64,000 nucleotides of DNA, taken from positions 1 to 64,000 of the forward strand of contig NZ_CP041244.1 of assembly GCF_006547145.1 (NCBI RefSeq), written 5' to 3'. This document shows, one piece after another, positions 43,872 through 52,912 of the stretch. Each line of letters starts with the position of its first letter. Within the stretch, counting starts at the first letter, position 1. This DNA is from Actinomadura sp. WMMA1423. GTDB taxonomy: Bacteria; Actinomycetota; Actinomycetes; Streptosporangiales; Streptosporangiaceae. Below the pieces are notes generated by a model. That model did no database searches. It was not told where the DNA came from and was given only the letters and a program-made list of their open reading frames with translations. The position numbers and the translations under genes were made by a program.

Positions 43872-44003
43872 AGGCGGCCAATCTATCGGTCCGCGCGAGC
43901 CGCGCGGAAAGCGAGCGACCGCTCGGGCCGCACGCGCCGGCGGCACGAAGATCCTGGTGAGGATCTATTGCGGCCGGGCCCCGCCGGGCTAGAGTTCGCA
44001 GCC

Positions 44004-44624
44004 ATGGCGCCACCCCCGTTCTCGATGTACTCGCCGAAGACGCCGGAGGGCGACGGCGGGCCGAGCGTGGCGCCGGTGTTCGGCGCCGGCCCCGGCGACG
44101 ACCCCGGCTACCTCGCCTCGCTGCGCGGCGGAACCGAGCTCGGCCGGATGCGCACGATGATGCTGGCGCTGCTGGCCGCCCCCGTGCTGATCCTCGCGAT
44201 CATGCCGCTGATCGTCGAGGACGGCCACGGCGGACCGCCGCCGTGGATCCACCTCCCGCTCGCCGCCGCCGCCCTGCTGGCGCTGCTCGCCGGGCCCCGC
44301 GCGCCGCGCCCGATGGCGCCGGGCGCCGACCAGGGCGCGGCGGCGCTGACCGCGCTGATGATGTTCCGGCAGGCGGTCCTGCTGCGGTTCGCCCTCGCCG
44401 AGGGCGTCATCCTCCTCGGCCTCCCGCTCGCGATGGTCGCCCACAGCGAGCTCGTCTTCGTCGTGGGCTTCGTCCTCGGCTACCCGCTGCTGGTCTGGCT
44501 GGCCCTGCCCACGCGCTCGGGCGTGGAGCGGATGCGGCGGCGCCTCGAGGCCCGGGGCGCCGAGTCCCACCTCTGGGCGGTGCTCCTCGCCGCCCCTTTG
44601 CCTCCCCGCGACCAGAGCGCCTAG
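44004..44624 (+). CDS. hypothetical integral membrane protein
   Basis: A 206-residue protein with a soluble Pro/Gly-rich N-terminus (about 1-45) and four hydrophobic helices around residues 50-68, 78-92, 120-145 and 147-168, ending in a charged tail. It resembles small actinobacterial membrane proteins without assigned function. It is convergent with corA, with only five bases between stops. No motif suggests a transport substrate. Confidence 0.8.
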   Translation: MAPPPFSMYSPKTPEGDGGPSVAPVFGAGPGDDPGYLASLRGGTELGRMRTMMLALLAAPVLILAIMPLIVEDGHGGPPPWIHLPLAAAALLALLAGPRAPRPMAPGADQGAAALTALMMFRQAVLLRFALAEGVILLGLPLAMVAHSELVFVVGFVLGYPLLVWLALPTRSGVERMRRRLEARGAESHLWAVLLAAPLPPRDQSA

Positions 44625-44629
44625 AACGC

Positions 44630-45610
44630 CTAGAGCCAGCCGCTCTTGCGGAGGCGGCGGAACAGCAGCACGCACACGACGGCCATCACCGCGACGACCA
44701 GCGGGTAGCCGATGGTCCAGTGCAGCTCGGGCATGTGGTCGAAGTTCATGCCGTAGATCCCGGCGATCGCGGTGGGGACGGCGATGATCGCGGCCCAGGC
44801 GGAGATCTTGCGCATGTCCTCGTTCTGCCGCTTGCCGAGCAGCGCCAGGTGGGCGGTCAGGACGCTGTTGAGCAGCTCGTTGTGCGAGTCGACCTGCTCG
44901 TCGACGCGCAGCAGGTGGTCCAGGACGTCGCGGAAGTACTCGCGGGTCGAGCCGCACTCGGCGACGCGGCCCTTCACGATCTCCTGCAGCACCGGGACGA
45001 GCGGGTCCTCGGCGCTGCGGAACTCCAGGACCTCACGCTTGAGCGAGTAGATGTCGGCGGTGACGTCCCGGGCGTTCGGGTCGAACACGGCCCGCTCCAG
45101 CCCGATGATGTCGACCTCGACCTCGTGGGCGACGACGCCGTACCGGTCGACGACCTCGTCGCACACCGCGTACAGGACGGAGGTGGCGCCGTGCCCGAGC
45201 AGCTCCGGGCTGTCCTCCAGCCGCTCGCGGACCGGCCCGAGCGGGTTCCCGGCGCCGTGCCGGACGGTCACCACGAAGTCCCGGCCGAGGAAGACCATGA
45301 TCTCGCCGACCTCGATGTCGGAGGTCTTGTCGATGTAGGCGAGCGTCTTCAGCACCACGAACAGCGTGTCGCCGTAGCGCTCCATCTTGGGCCGCTGGTG
45401 CGCGGACACCGCGTCCTCGGCCGCCAGGGGGTGCAGGTTCAGCTCGTCCTTGACCAGCTCGAACTCGGCCTCGTCGGGTTCGAAGAGGCCGATCCACAGG
45501 AAGCACTCGCCGTCCTCGCGGGCGAGGTCGAAGGCGTCGCTGATGTCGCCCTCGAAGTCGCGGCGCTTCCCGCCGGCGTAGATTGCCTTGTCGACGATCA
45601 CGCCACGCAT
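44630..45610 (-). CDS. corA: CorA-family magnesium/cobalt transporter
   Basis: A 326-residue divalent metal channel. A large N-terminal cytoplasmic alpha/beta domain (LWIGLFEPDEAEFE at the start) is followed by a long stalk helix (LDHLLRVDEQVDSHNELLNSVL) and two C-terminal membrane helices. The first ends in the YGMNF selectivity motif, here GIYGMNFDHMPEL. The C-terminal basic tail RRLRKSGWL is typical. It stands alone between two convergently or divergently placed genes. Confidence 0.95.
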   Translation of the reverse strand: MRGVIVDKAIYAGGKRRDFEGDISDAFDLAREDGECFLWIGLFEPDEAEFELVKDELNLHPLAAEDAVSAHQRPKMERYGDTLFVVLKTLAYIDKTSDIEVGEIMVFLGRDFVVTVRHGAGNPLGPVRERLEDSPELLGHGATSVLYAVCDEVVDRYGVVAHEVEVDIIGLERAVFDPNARDVTADIYSLKREVLEFRSAEDPLVPVLQEIVKGRVAECGSTREYFRDVLDHLLRVDEQVDSHNELLNSVLTAHLALLGKRQNEDMRKISAWAAIIAVPTAIAGIYGMNFDHMPELHWTIGYPLVVAVMAVVCVLLFRRLRKSGWL

Positions 45611-45663
45611 TGTCGCGCATCCGGGGCGCCGCCATGCGCCGTGGATCTCCTAGAGTGGCCGGT

Positions 45664-46377
45664 GTGACGACGCTTCTCCTGGTCCGGCATGGCCTGACCG
45701 CGATGACCGGCCCCGTGCTGGCCGGATGGACGCCCGGCGTGCGCCTGGACGAGCGCGGCCGTGCGCAGGTGGCCGCGCTCGCCGCCCGCCTGGCGCCGCT
45801 GCCGCTCGCCGCCGTCGTCTCCAGCCCCCTGGAGCGCTGCGCCGAGACCGCGGAGGCCATCGTCGCGGCGCGCGCCGAGCCGGCCGAGAAGATCGAGACC
45901 GACGAGCGGTTCGGCGAGGTCCGCTACGGCGACTGGACGGGCCGTCCCCTCAAGGAGCTGGCCGAGGAGCCGCTCTGGCGCGTCGTGCAGGCCCATCCGA
46001 GCGCCGCCCGGTTCCCCGGCGCGGAGGGGGAGGCGCTGGCCGACGCGCAGCACCGCGCCGTCGCCGCGGTCCGGGAGTGGAACGGGCGGATCGCGGCCTC
46101 GCACGGCCCGGACGCCCTGTACGCGGTGTGCAGCCACGGCGACATCATCAAGTCCGTCGTCGCCGACGCCCTCGGCCTGCACCTGGACCAGTTCCAGCGC
46201 ATCCAGGCCGACCCCGCCTCGCTCACCGTGATCCGGTACACCGAGACGCGCCCGTTCGTCGTCCGGCTCAACGACACCGGAGGCGACGTCGCCGGACTGG
46301 TCCCGGAACCTCCGGAGGAACGTTCCGGGAAAGACGGACTCGGGTCGAGTGACGCGGTCGTCGGCGGCGGCGCGTAG
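45664..46377 (+). CDS. histidine phosphatase, MSMEG_4193 family
   Basis: A 237-residue phosphoglycerate-mutase-fold phosphatase. LLLVRHGLTAMTG carries the nucleophile His (RHG), ERCAETAEAI and FGEVRYGDWTGR are the family loops, and VCSHGDIIKSVVADALG holds the second His. GTG 45664 is the start. It opens a conserved actinobacterial block: this phosphatase, DUF3090, SCO1664-like kinase-fold protein, then mshC and PAC2. The in vivo substrate is unknown. Confidence 0.9.
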   Translation: MTTLLLVRHGLTAMTGPVLAGWTPGVRLDERGRAQVAALAARLAPLPLAAVVSSPLERCAETAEAIVAARAEPAEKIETDERFGEVRYGDWTGRPLKELAEEPLWRVVQAHPSAARFPGAEGEALADAQHRAVAAVREWNGRIAASHGPDALYAVCSHGDIIKSVVADALGLHLDQFQRIQADPASLTVIRYTETRPFVVRLNDTGGDVAGLVPEPPEERSGKDGLGSSDAVVGGGA

Positions 46378-46387
46378 GGTCATTGGC

Positions 46388-46936
46388 ATGCCCGTCATCT
46401 CCTACGACCCGCCGGAGCGTTTCGTCGCCGGCGCCGTCGGGCGCCCCGGCGACCGCGCCTTCTACCTGCAGGCGCGCTCCGGCCGCCGCGTCACCAGCGT
46501 CGGCCTGGAGAAGTTCCAGGTGACGCTGCTGGCCGAGCGGCTCGAGGAGCTGCTGGACGAGGTCCTGCGGCGCAGCGGCGGGGACGCCGCCGTCCCCGCG
46601 GTCGCCCCGTCCGAGCTCGCCGACGACGGCCCCCTCGACCAACCCGTCGAGGAGGAGTTCAAGGTCGGCACGATGGCGCTCGCCTGGGACCCCGACGACG
46701 AGCAGGTGGTGATCGAGGCGCAGGAGGTCACCGAGTCCGACGAGGAGCCCGAGGTCGGCGAGGACGACCCCGCCATCGCGGTGCTGCGGGTGCGCATCAG
46801 CGCGGCGCAGGCCCGCGCGTTCGCCGAGCGCGCCCTGAAGGTGGTGGCGGCCGGGCGGCCGCCGTGCCCGCTGTGCGGCCTGCCGCTCGACGGCGAGGGG
46901 CACGTGTGCCCCCGCCAGAACGGATACCTCGGCTGA
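46388..46936 (+). CDS. DUF3090 protein with C-terminal zinc-knuckle-like Cys pairs
   Basis: A 182-residue protein of the actinobacterial DUF3090 family. The start ISYDPPERFVAGAVGRPGDRAFYLQA is characteristic, and LEKFQVTLLAERLEELLDEV follows. The end has CPLCGLPLDGEGHVCPRQNG, with two or three Cys able to bind zinc. It begins 10 bp after the phosphatase stop, so they are co-transcribed. Function is unknown, but constant company with the SCO1664-like protein and mshC suggests a shared pathway. Confidence 0.93.
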   Translation: MPVISYDPPERFVAGAVGRPGDRAFYLQARSGRRVTSVGLEKFQVTLLAERLEELLDEVLRRSGGDAAVPAVAPSELADDGPLDQPVEEEFKVGTMALAWDPDDEQVVIEAQEVTESDEEPEVGEDDPAIAVLRVRISAAQARAFAERALKVVAAGRPPCPLCGLPLDGEGHVCPRQNGYLG

Positions 46937-46989
46937 GATGACACCCCGCTGTGCTGGATCATGGACGACGTGGCCGGGAGAATGAACGC

Positions 46990-47778
46990 ATGACGCAGTC
47001 CTCCCGCGGACGGGCGCCCGCCGGCGACGCCGGCGGGCGGGACGGCGCCGGGCACCCGGTGTCCCCGCGCGACGCGGCCGCCGCCGAGCGGCTGCTGTCC
47101 GCCGGGCGCATCGCCGTGGAGGGCCGGCTCGTCCAGGCGTCCAACGCCACCCTCTACTGCTCGATCGAGCACGACGGCGTGTCGGCCAACTGCGTCTACA
47201 AGCCGGTCGCGGGGGAGCGGCCCCTGTGGGACTTCCCCGACGGCACGCTCGCCGAGCGGGAGGTCGCCGCCTACGAGGTCTCCAAGGCGATGGGGTGGAG
47301 CACCGTGCCGCCCACCGTCCACCGCGACGGCCCCTACGGGCCCGGCATGGTGCAGCTGTGGGTCGAGCCCGACCCCGACATCGACCTCGTCGGCCTGTCC
47401 CGCTCCGACGAGGAGGCCGTCCGCCGCATGGCGGTCTTCGACGCCGTCGTCAACAACGCCGACCGCAAGATCGGCCACCTGCTGCCGCCCGGCGACGGCC
47501 ACGTGTACGGCTGCGACCACGGCGTCTGCTTCTCCGTCGAGTACAAGCTCCGCACCGTCCTGTGGCAGTGGCGCGGCAAGCCCCTCACCGCCGAGTCGGT
47601 GGAGGCGCTCGGCCGGGTCGAGGGCGGGCTGCGCGGCGCCCTCGGCGCGCGGCTCGCCGAGCTGCTCACGGCGGAGGAGGTCGACGCCACGCGCCGCCGC
47701 GTCGAGCTGATGCTCAAGCACCGCATCCACCCCTACCCCCCCGAGGACTGGCCCGCCATCCCCTGGCCGCCGCTGTAG
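46990..47778 (+). CDS. SCO1664-family protein (PI3/4-kinase-like fold)
   Basis: A 262-residue protein. LVQASNATLYCSIEHDGVSANCVYKP holds the ATP-site Lys-like residue (VYKP), FDAVVNNADRKIGHLL resembles a kinase catalytic loop (NNADRK), and VYGCDHGVCFSV an Asp-containing metal loop; together these match the minimal PI3/4-kinase-like fold. ATG 46990 is used because the family text begins shortly after. It follows DUF3090 by 53 bp. In many actinobacteria mshC comes next, but here a 3.2-kb insertion separates them. Confidence 0.88.
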   Translation: MTQSSRGRAPAGDAGGRDGAGHPVSPRDAAAAERLLSAGRIAVEGRLVQASNATLYCSIEHDGVSANCVYKPVAGERPLWDFPDGTLAEREVAAYEVSKAMGWSTVPPTVHRDGPYGPGMVQLWVEPDPDIDLVGLSRSDEEAVRRMAVFDAVVNNADRKIGHLLPPGDGHVYGCDHGVCFSVEYKLRTVLWQWRGKPLTAESVEALGRVEGGLRGALGARLAELLTAEEVDATRRRVELMLKHRIHPYPPEDWPAIPWPPL

Positions 47779-47809
47779 GCTGTGTTTCCGGCAGTCCCGG
47801 CCCACTTCG

Positions 47810-47868
47810 CTCGCCTTGCGGCTCGCTACGTGACCGTGCCTGGGCGAACGCGGCATCGCTTCGCGATC
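47810..47868 (-). repeat. copy B of an intergenic repeat motif
   Basis: CTCGCCTTGCGGCTCGCT at 47810-47827 is the exact reverse complement of 18847-18864, and TCGCTTCGCGATC at 47856-47868 that of 18839-18851. The order is preserved with a different spacing. The surrounding 226-bp gap holds no gene but has further CGCTTCG-type motifs. Confidence 0.7.
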
Positions 47869-48004
47869 TGCCCGGCTCCGCTCGCCTCCGGCTTCGCTCC
47901 ACCGGCCAGGTCACGCGTTCGCGCGCGTGGCCGAGGCCACTTCGCTTCAGGCCCTAGCCGCCCCCGCCGCACGTGGTATTTCCGGGGAATGCTCCAATTG
48001 GGGC

Positions 48005-48769
48005 ATGTGCACGGCGATCATCAGTGTCGATCCCGCCTCCCCCGTCCCGGTGCTCGTCGCGGGCGTGCGCGACGAGTTCGTCGCCCGCGAGTGGGAGCCG
48101 CCCGGCCCGCACTGGCCGGACCGCCCCGGCCTCGTCGGCGGCCGCGACCTGCGCGCGGGCGGCACCTGGCTGGCGGTGGACCCCGGCGCTCCGCGGCTCG
48201 CCGTGGTGCTGAACGGCCGCGGCCGGGAGGCGCCCGAGGCGGGCCGGGTCTCGCGCGGGGAACTGCCCCTGCGGGTCGCCGCCGACGGCAAGCTCGGCCT
48301 GCCGGACCTCGCCGCGTTCGACCCGTTCCACCTCGTCGGCGCCGAACCGGGCCGGGTCCGGCTCTGGAGCTGGGACGGCACCGCCCTCACCGAGCGCGGC
48401 CTCGGTCCCGGCCTGCACATGATCGTCAACAGCGGGCTGGAGGGCGAGGGGCAGCTCGAGGGCGAGACCGAGGACGCCTACATGGCCGCGCGGCTCGCGC
48501 ACTTCCGTCCGCTCCTGGCCACCGCGCCGCGCCCGGAGCCGCGGCCCGAGGACCCGGTGGAGCGGGCCTGGGGCGCGTGGCTGCCGCTGGTGAACGGCGG
48601 CGGGCTGCCCCGCGCCGACCACCGCGCCCTGCTCCCCCTCCTCGACCTGGGAGAGGGCCGTGTGTGGGGCACCACCTCGGTCAGCCTCGTCGCGCTCGGC
48701 CGGACCGGCGTCCGGTACGACTTCTCCGCCGTCCCGGGAGACGGGCGGGCCTGGACCCGCGTCCGCTGA
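48005..48769 (+). CDS. NRDE / TANGO2-family protein
   Basis: A 254-residue protein beginning MCTAIISVD, the family hallmark with Cys at position 2. VAGVRDEFVAREWEPPGPHW corresponds to the NRDE block (here VRDEF), followed by GGRDLRAGGTWLAVD and VVLNGRG. The human homologue TANGO2 is linked to haem or lipid handling; bacterial function is open. ATG 48005 is chosen because the family starts at MC. It sits in a segment that separates the SCO1664-like gene from mshC. Confidence 0.9.
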   Translation: MCTAIISVDPASPVPVLVAGVRDEFVAREWEPPGPHWPDRPGLVGGRDLRAGGTWLAVDPGAPRLAVVLNGRGREAPEAGRVSRGELPLRVAADGKLGLPDLAAFDPFHLVGAEPGRVRLWSWDGTALTERGLGPGLHMIVNSGLEGEGQLEGETEDAYMAARLAHFRPLLATAPRPEPRPEDPVERAWGAWLPLVNGGGLPRADHRALLPLLDLGEGRVWGTTSVSLVALGRTGVRYDFSAVPGDGRAWTRVR

Positions 48770-49011
48770 GCCGCGGCGGCGGGGGGCGGCGAGGCCCGCG
48801 GTCCCGGCCTCTTGGCGGCTCCGGCTGCGGGACGTGACGCTCGGTGCTACGTTGACTACCTGTTGCGATCTTCGTCGGGGCGGGGCCGCCGGCGGAGGGT
48901 CATCGGCGGACGGGGAGTGCGGATGGCGGCGGAGGCACGGCGCGCGGCGTTCGCGCCCGCCGGTCGGGACCGCGTACCGGAGCGGACCGCGACCCCCTCG
49001 CGGGCGGCGCG

Positions 49012-49979
49012 ATGAGCAGCTGCGCCGAGGTGGAGACCCGCCGGCCGAGGCCGGCGCCTGACGGGTCCCCGCCCGTGGAGGGCCGGACCCCGTGCCAGCT
49101 CGCGTGGGCCCGGTTCCGCCGCGACCGGCTCGCGGTCGCGGCGCTCGCCGTCCTGATGCTGATCCTGGCGTTCGCCGCGCTGGCGCCGCTGTGGGCGCAC
49201 CTGACCGGCCACCCCTATGACGCGACCTTCCCGGACACGGGCCTGGACGCCGGCGGCCAGCCGCGCGGACCGGGCGGGCGCTTCCCCCTCGGCGCCGACC
49301 AGCTCGGCCGCGACGTCCTCGTCCGCGCCGCCTACGGCGCCCGGATCTCCCTGGCCGTCGGCATCCTCGCGGCCCTGCTCGCCTCCGCCGCCGGGACCGC
49401 GGTGGGAACCCTCGCCGGCTTCGCGGGCGGCGCGCTCGACGGCCTGCTCGCCCGGCTGATGGACATGCTGCTCGCCCTGCCCTACCTGCTGGTGGCCATC
49501 ATGCTGGCGACCACGTTCCAGCTCGCCTCGGTCACCGCCGGGCTGACCATGACGATCCTGATGATCGCGTTCTTCTCGTTCGCGGCCGTCGCCCGCGTGA
49601 TCCGCGGGCAGGTGATCTCGCTCAGGCGGCGGGAGTTCATCGAGGCGGCCCGCGCCCTCGGCGCCTCCGACGCGCGGATCATGTTCGGCGAGATCCTGCC
49701 GAACCTGTCCGCCCAGATCACCGTGCTGACCTCGCTGCTGATCCCCGCCTCGATCGTCTTCGAGGCCACGCTGTCGTTCCTCGGCGTCGGGGTGCGCCTG
49801 CCGATGCCGAGCTGGGGGTCGATGCTCGGAGAGGGAGGCGACGTCTTCCAGACCGCCTGGTGGCTGCTCGCCGTCCCGGGCGCCCTGCTGCTGGCGACCA
49901 CGCTGGCGTTCAACGTGCTCGGCGAGGGCGTCCGCGAGGCATTCGACCCGCGCGGCGACCGCGTCCCCGGGGGCGGTGA
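49012..49979 (+). CDS. peptide-type ABC transporter permease, DppC/OppC-like (frameshift at the very end)
   Basis: A permease of about 322 residues. An N-terminal membrane helix (LAVAALAVLMLILAFAALAPL) follows a cytoplasmic tail; HPLGADQLGRDVLVR-like text (PLGADQLGRDVLVRAAYGARISL) starts the core, and the EAA loop is REFIEAARALGASDARIMFGEILPN, contacting the ATPase. As written the frame runs past the natural end. One missing G in the run near 49971 would end it at TGA 49977-49979, overlapping the next GTG by GTGA, and give 322 codons. No binding protein or ATPase is adjacent, unlike the operon at 56-62 kb. Confidence 0.87.
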
Positions 49980-50929
49980 GGCGGGTGGCGCGGTTCGTCC
50001 TCCGCCGGCTGCTGTACGCGGTCGTGGTGCTGTGGCTGGTGGCCACCCTGGTGTTCGTCTTCCTGCACGTCTCGCCCGTCCCGGTGGAGCGCGTCATCGG
50101 CGGGCCGCGCGCCACCGCCGACACCCTCGACCAGATCCGCCGCAACCTCGGGCTGGACCGCCCCGTCCTCGTCCAGTACTGGCGGTTCGCCGGGCGGCTG
50201 GTACGCGGGGACCTCGGCGACTCCTACATCAACGGCATGCCGGTCACCACCCTGATCGGCGAGCGCCTCCCCACGACGCTGTGCCTGGTGGCGGGCGCCG
50301 CGGTCCTGTGGTTCGGCGGCGGCGTCCTGCTCGGCGTCCTCAGCGCGATGCGGGCGCGCGGCCTGTGGGACAGGGCCGCGACCGTCCTGGTGCTGGTCGG
50401 CCTGTCCACCCCGCCGTTCGTGATGGCGCTGGCGCTGCTGCAGCTGGCCTCCGCCGGGTTCGGCGGGAGCGCCGCCCACCTGTTCGAGGCCGGGCCGCCC
50501 CTTCAGGAGCATTTCCTGCGGCGGATGGTCCTGCCGTGGATCGCGCTGGCCTTCCTCATGGTCGCCACCTACACGCGCCTCACCCGCGGCGCGATGCTGG
50601 ACGTGCTCGGCGAGGACTTCGTGCGCACGGCGCGGGCCAAGGGCCTGCCCGAGCGCCGCGTCGTCGGCGGGCACGGGCTGCGCCCGGCGCTGACCCCGGT
50701 CGTCACCCAGTTCGGCATCGACCTCGGCGCGCTGATCGGCTCCACGGTCGTCACCGAGAAGGTGTTCGGGCTCCAGGGCGTGGGGCAGCTGGTCTACCAG
50801 TCCATCGCGCTCGGCGACACCCCGGTCATCATCGGGGTGACGCTGCTGGTGACGTTCTTCGTGGTCGTCGCGAACCTGCTGGTCGACATCGGCTACTCGG
50901 TGCTGGACCCGCGCGTCCGGCTCGCCTGA
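49976..50929 (+). CDS. peptide-type ABC transporter permease, DppB/OppB-like
   Basis: A 317-residue permease. ARFVLRRLLYAVVVLWLVATLVFVFLHVSP is the DppB-type first helix, then RNLGLDRPVLVQYWRF and RGDLGDSYI, and the EAA loop EDFVRTARAKGLPERRVVGGHGLRPAL. GTG 49976 overlaps the previous gene by four bases. Pairs of such permeases need two ATPases and a binding protein; none is near, so this pair may share components with the operon at 56306-62444 or be a remnant of a split operon. Confidence 0.9.
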   Translation: MRRVARFVLRRLLYAVVVLWLVATLVFVFLHVSPVPVERVIGGPRATADTLDQIRRNLGLDRPVLVQYWRFAGRLVRGDLGDSYINGMPVTTLIGERLPTTLCLVAGAAVLWFGGGVLLGVLSAMRARGLWDRAATVLVLVGLSTPPFVMALALLQLASAGFGGSAAHLFEAGPPLQEHFLRRMVLPWIALAFLMVATYTRLTRGAMLDVLGEDFVRTARAKGLPERRVVGGHGLRPALTPVVTQFGIDLGALIGSTVVTEKVFGLQGVGQLVYQSIALGDTPVIIGVTLLVTFFVVVANLLVDIGYSVLDPRVRLA

Positions 50930-51008
50930 GGTCGCCCGGCCGGCGGGCCCGGCGAGATGCCGCGATCTCGGATTCAAGCCGCGAATCGTGCATGGATAAG
51001 CTTTCGGT

Positions 51009-52238
51009 ATGCGATCGTGGCCCGCCTCCGAAGTCCCCCGCCTGTCCGATGCGGGACTGCCCGCCGCGACGCGGCCCCTCAGCCTGCACGACACCGGCAC
51101 GGGCACGACCCGCCCCACGTCCCCCGGCGACACCGCCCGGATGTACGTCTGCGGTATCACCCCCTACGACGCGACGCACCTCGGCCACGCCAACACCTAT
51201 CTCGCCTTCGACCTGGTGAACCGGGTGTGGCGGGACCTCGGCCACCGGGTGCTGTACGTCCAGAACGCCACCGACGTCGACGACCCCCTTCTGGAACGTG
51301 CCCGGCAGACGGGGGAGGACTGGCGCGAGCTCGCCGACCGGGAGATCCAGCTCTTCCGCGACGACATGACCGCCCTGCGCGTCCTGCCGCCCGACCGCTA
51401 CATCGGCGCGGTCGAGTCGATCCCGCTGATCATCGAGATGATCGAGAAGCTGCGCGGCCGGGACGCCGCCTACGAGGTGGCCGGCGACGTCTACTTCCCG
51501 ATCGCCGCCGACCCGGCTTTCGGGCAGGTCAGCGGGCTCACGCGGGAGGAGATGGCGCCGCTGTTCGCCGAGCGGGGCGGCGACCCGGACCGGCCCGGCA
51601 AGCGCGACCCGCTCGACGCGCTGCTGTGGATGGCGCGCCGGCCCGGCGAGCCCGGCTGGGACTCCCCGTTCGGGGAGGGCCGCCCCGGCTGGCACGTGGA
51701 GTGCTCGGCGATCTCCATCGAGTACCTCGGCATGGCGTTCGACGTGGAGGGCGGCGGCTCGGACCTGGCGTTCCCGCACCACGAGATGGGCGCCTCGCAC
51801 GCCCAGGTCGCCACGGGGGAGCGGCCGCACGCCCGCGCCTACGTCCACGCCGGCATGGTCGGCCTGGACGGGGAGAAGATGTCCAAGTCGCGCGGCAACC
51901 TCGTGTTCGTCTCCAGGTTGCGGAGGTCCGGCGCCGACCCGATGGCGATCCGGCTGGCGCTGCTGGCCCACCACTACCGCTCCGACTGGGAGTGGACGCC
52001 GGAAGCGCTCGGCGAGGCGGCCGCCCGCCTCGACCGCTGGCGCGCCGCCGCGGCCCGCCCGTCCGGCCCGCCCGCCGGGCCGCTGGCCGCCGCGGTCCGC
52101 GACCACCTGGCGGATGACCTGGACGCTCCGGCCGCGCTGGCGGCCGTCGACGCCTGGGCGGCCGCCGACGGCGGCGACGATGCCGCGCCGGCGCAGGCCG
52201 CCGCGGTCGTCGACGCCCTCCTCGGCGTCGCGCTCTGA
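51009..52238 (+). CDS. mshC: cysteine:1D-myo-inositol 2-amino-2-deoxy-glucopyranoside ligase MshC
   Basis: The mycothiol-pathway ligase joining cysteine to GlcN-Ins, evolved from cysteinyl-tRNA synthetase. The 409-residue protein shows [21 protein letters not shown], with the zinc Cys and HLGH (HIGH) motif, [14 protein letters not shown] with another zinc Cys, FPHHEMG, and [12 protein letters not shown] (KMSKS). The N-terminal [15 protein letters not shown] is the MshC form rather than CysS. It marks the organism as a mycothiol-producing actinobacterium. RNA methyltransferase and PAC2 genes follow on the other strand. Confidence 0.97.
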   Translation: MRSWPASEVPRLSDAGLPAATRPLSLHDTGTGTTRPTSPGDTARMYVCGITPYDATHLGHANTYLAFDLVNRVWRDLGHRVLYVQNATDVDDPLLERARQTGEDWRELADREIQLFRDDMTALRVLPPDRYIGAVESIPLIIEMIEKLRGRDAAYEVAGDVYFPIAADPAFGQVSGLTREEMAPLFAERGGDPDRPGKRDPLDALLWMARRPGEPGWDSPFGEGRPGWHVECSAISIEYLGMAFDVEGGGSDLAFPHHEMGASHAQVATGERPHARAYVHAGMVGLDGEKMSKSRGNLVFVSRLRRSGADPMAIRLALLAHHYRSDWEWTPEALGEAAARLDRWRAAAARPSGPPAGPLAAAVRDHLADDLDAPAALAAVDAWAAADGGDDAAPAQAAAVVDALLGVAL

Positions 52239-52266
52239 CCGGCCGGGCGGCTCGCTCGCCCGCCCG

Positions 52267-52794
52267 TCACAGCAGGCCCGCGAGCTTGTAGAGGACGAGC
52301 GAGCCGGCCACCGCGACGTTCAGGCTGCTGCCGCCGCCCACCATGGGGATCTCCACGGCCAGGTCGAGCAGCTCGAGGGCCTCGGCGGGGATGCCGGTCT
52401 GCTCGTGGCCGAGCACCGCCACCGTCCGGGTGCGGGCGGCGGGCAGGTCGGCGAGCCGCACGGACTCGTCGGCCAGTTCGACGCCGACGACCCGGCTGCC
52501 GGCCTCCCGCTGCCGCTCCAGCCAGCCGAGCGGGTCGTTCACCCAGTGGACGCAGGCGGGGCGGCGCAGCGTGTTGCCGCGGGCGAGCGCCTCGGGCACC
52601 CAGGGGAAGCGGGGGACCGCCATACAAGCGCCGACCGCGTCGCAGGTGCGCAGCAGGGTTCCGAGATTGGCGCCGTGCAGCGGCCAGAGCGGGGCGGCGA
52701 GGAGGTGGTCCCAGCAGGGGTGGGAGCGGTCGCGGCGCTGGCGGCGGAGCTCGCGGGGCGGGCGGACGCGGATCGCCGCCTGGCGGGGGCTCAC
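52267..52794 (-). CDS. TrmH/SpoU-family RNA methyltransferase
   Basis: A 175-residue SPOUT methyltransferase. The three motifs are LWPLHGANLGTLLRTCDAVGA (motif 1, NxGxxxR), VAVLGHEQTGIPAEALELLD (motif 2) and VEIPMVGGGSSLNVAVAGSLVLY (motif 3), which together form the SAM-binding knot. It lacks an extra RNA-binding domain, so it is a minimal form. GTG 52794 is the likely start, although the ribosome site is weak. It would 2'-O-methylate rRNA or tRNA; the exact target is not shown. Confidence 0.92.
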   Translation of the reverse strand: MSPRQAAIRVRPPRELRRQRRDRSHPCWDHLLAAPLWPLHGANLGTLLRTCDAVGACMAVPRFPWVPEALARGNTLRRPACVHWVNDPLGWLERQREAGSRVVGVELADESVRLADLPAARTRTVAVLGHEQTGIPAEALELLDLAVEIPMVGGGSSLNVAVAGSLVLYKLAGLL

Positions 52795-52912
52795 CGGCCC
52801 CGGGCGCTACCGCCCTCCGGAGAAGGAGACGTCATGTCGGGCGCACTTCGCGGCGTGCGCGGGCCGTCGACGGGGACTCTACGCGAACCGAGTGTAGCCC
52901 GCCGCGGGCGGC

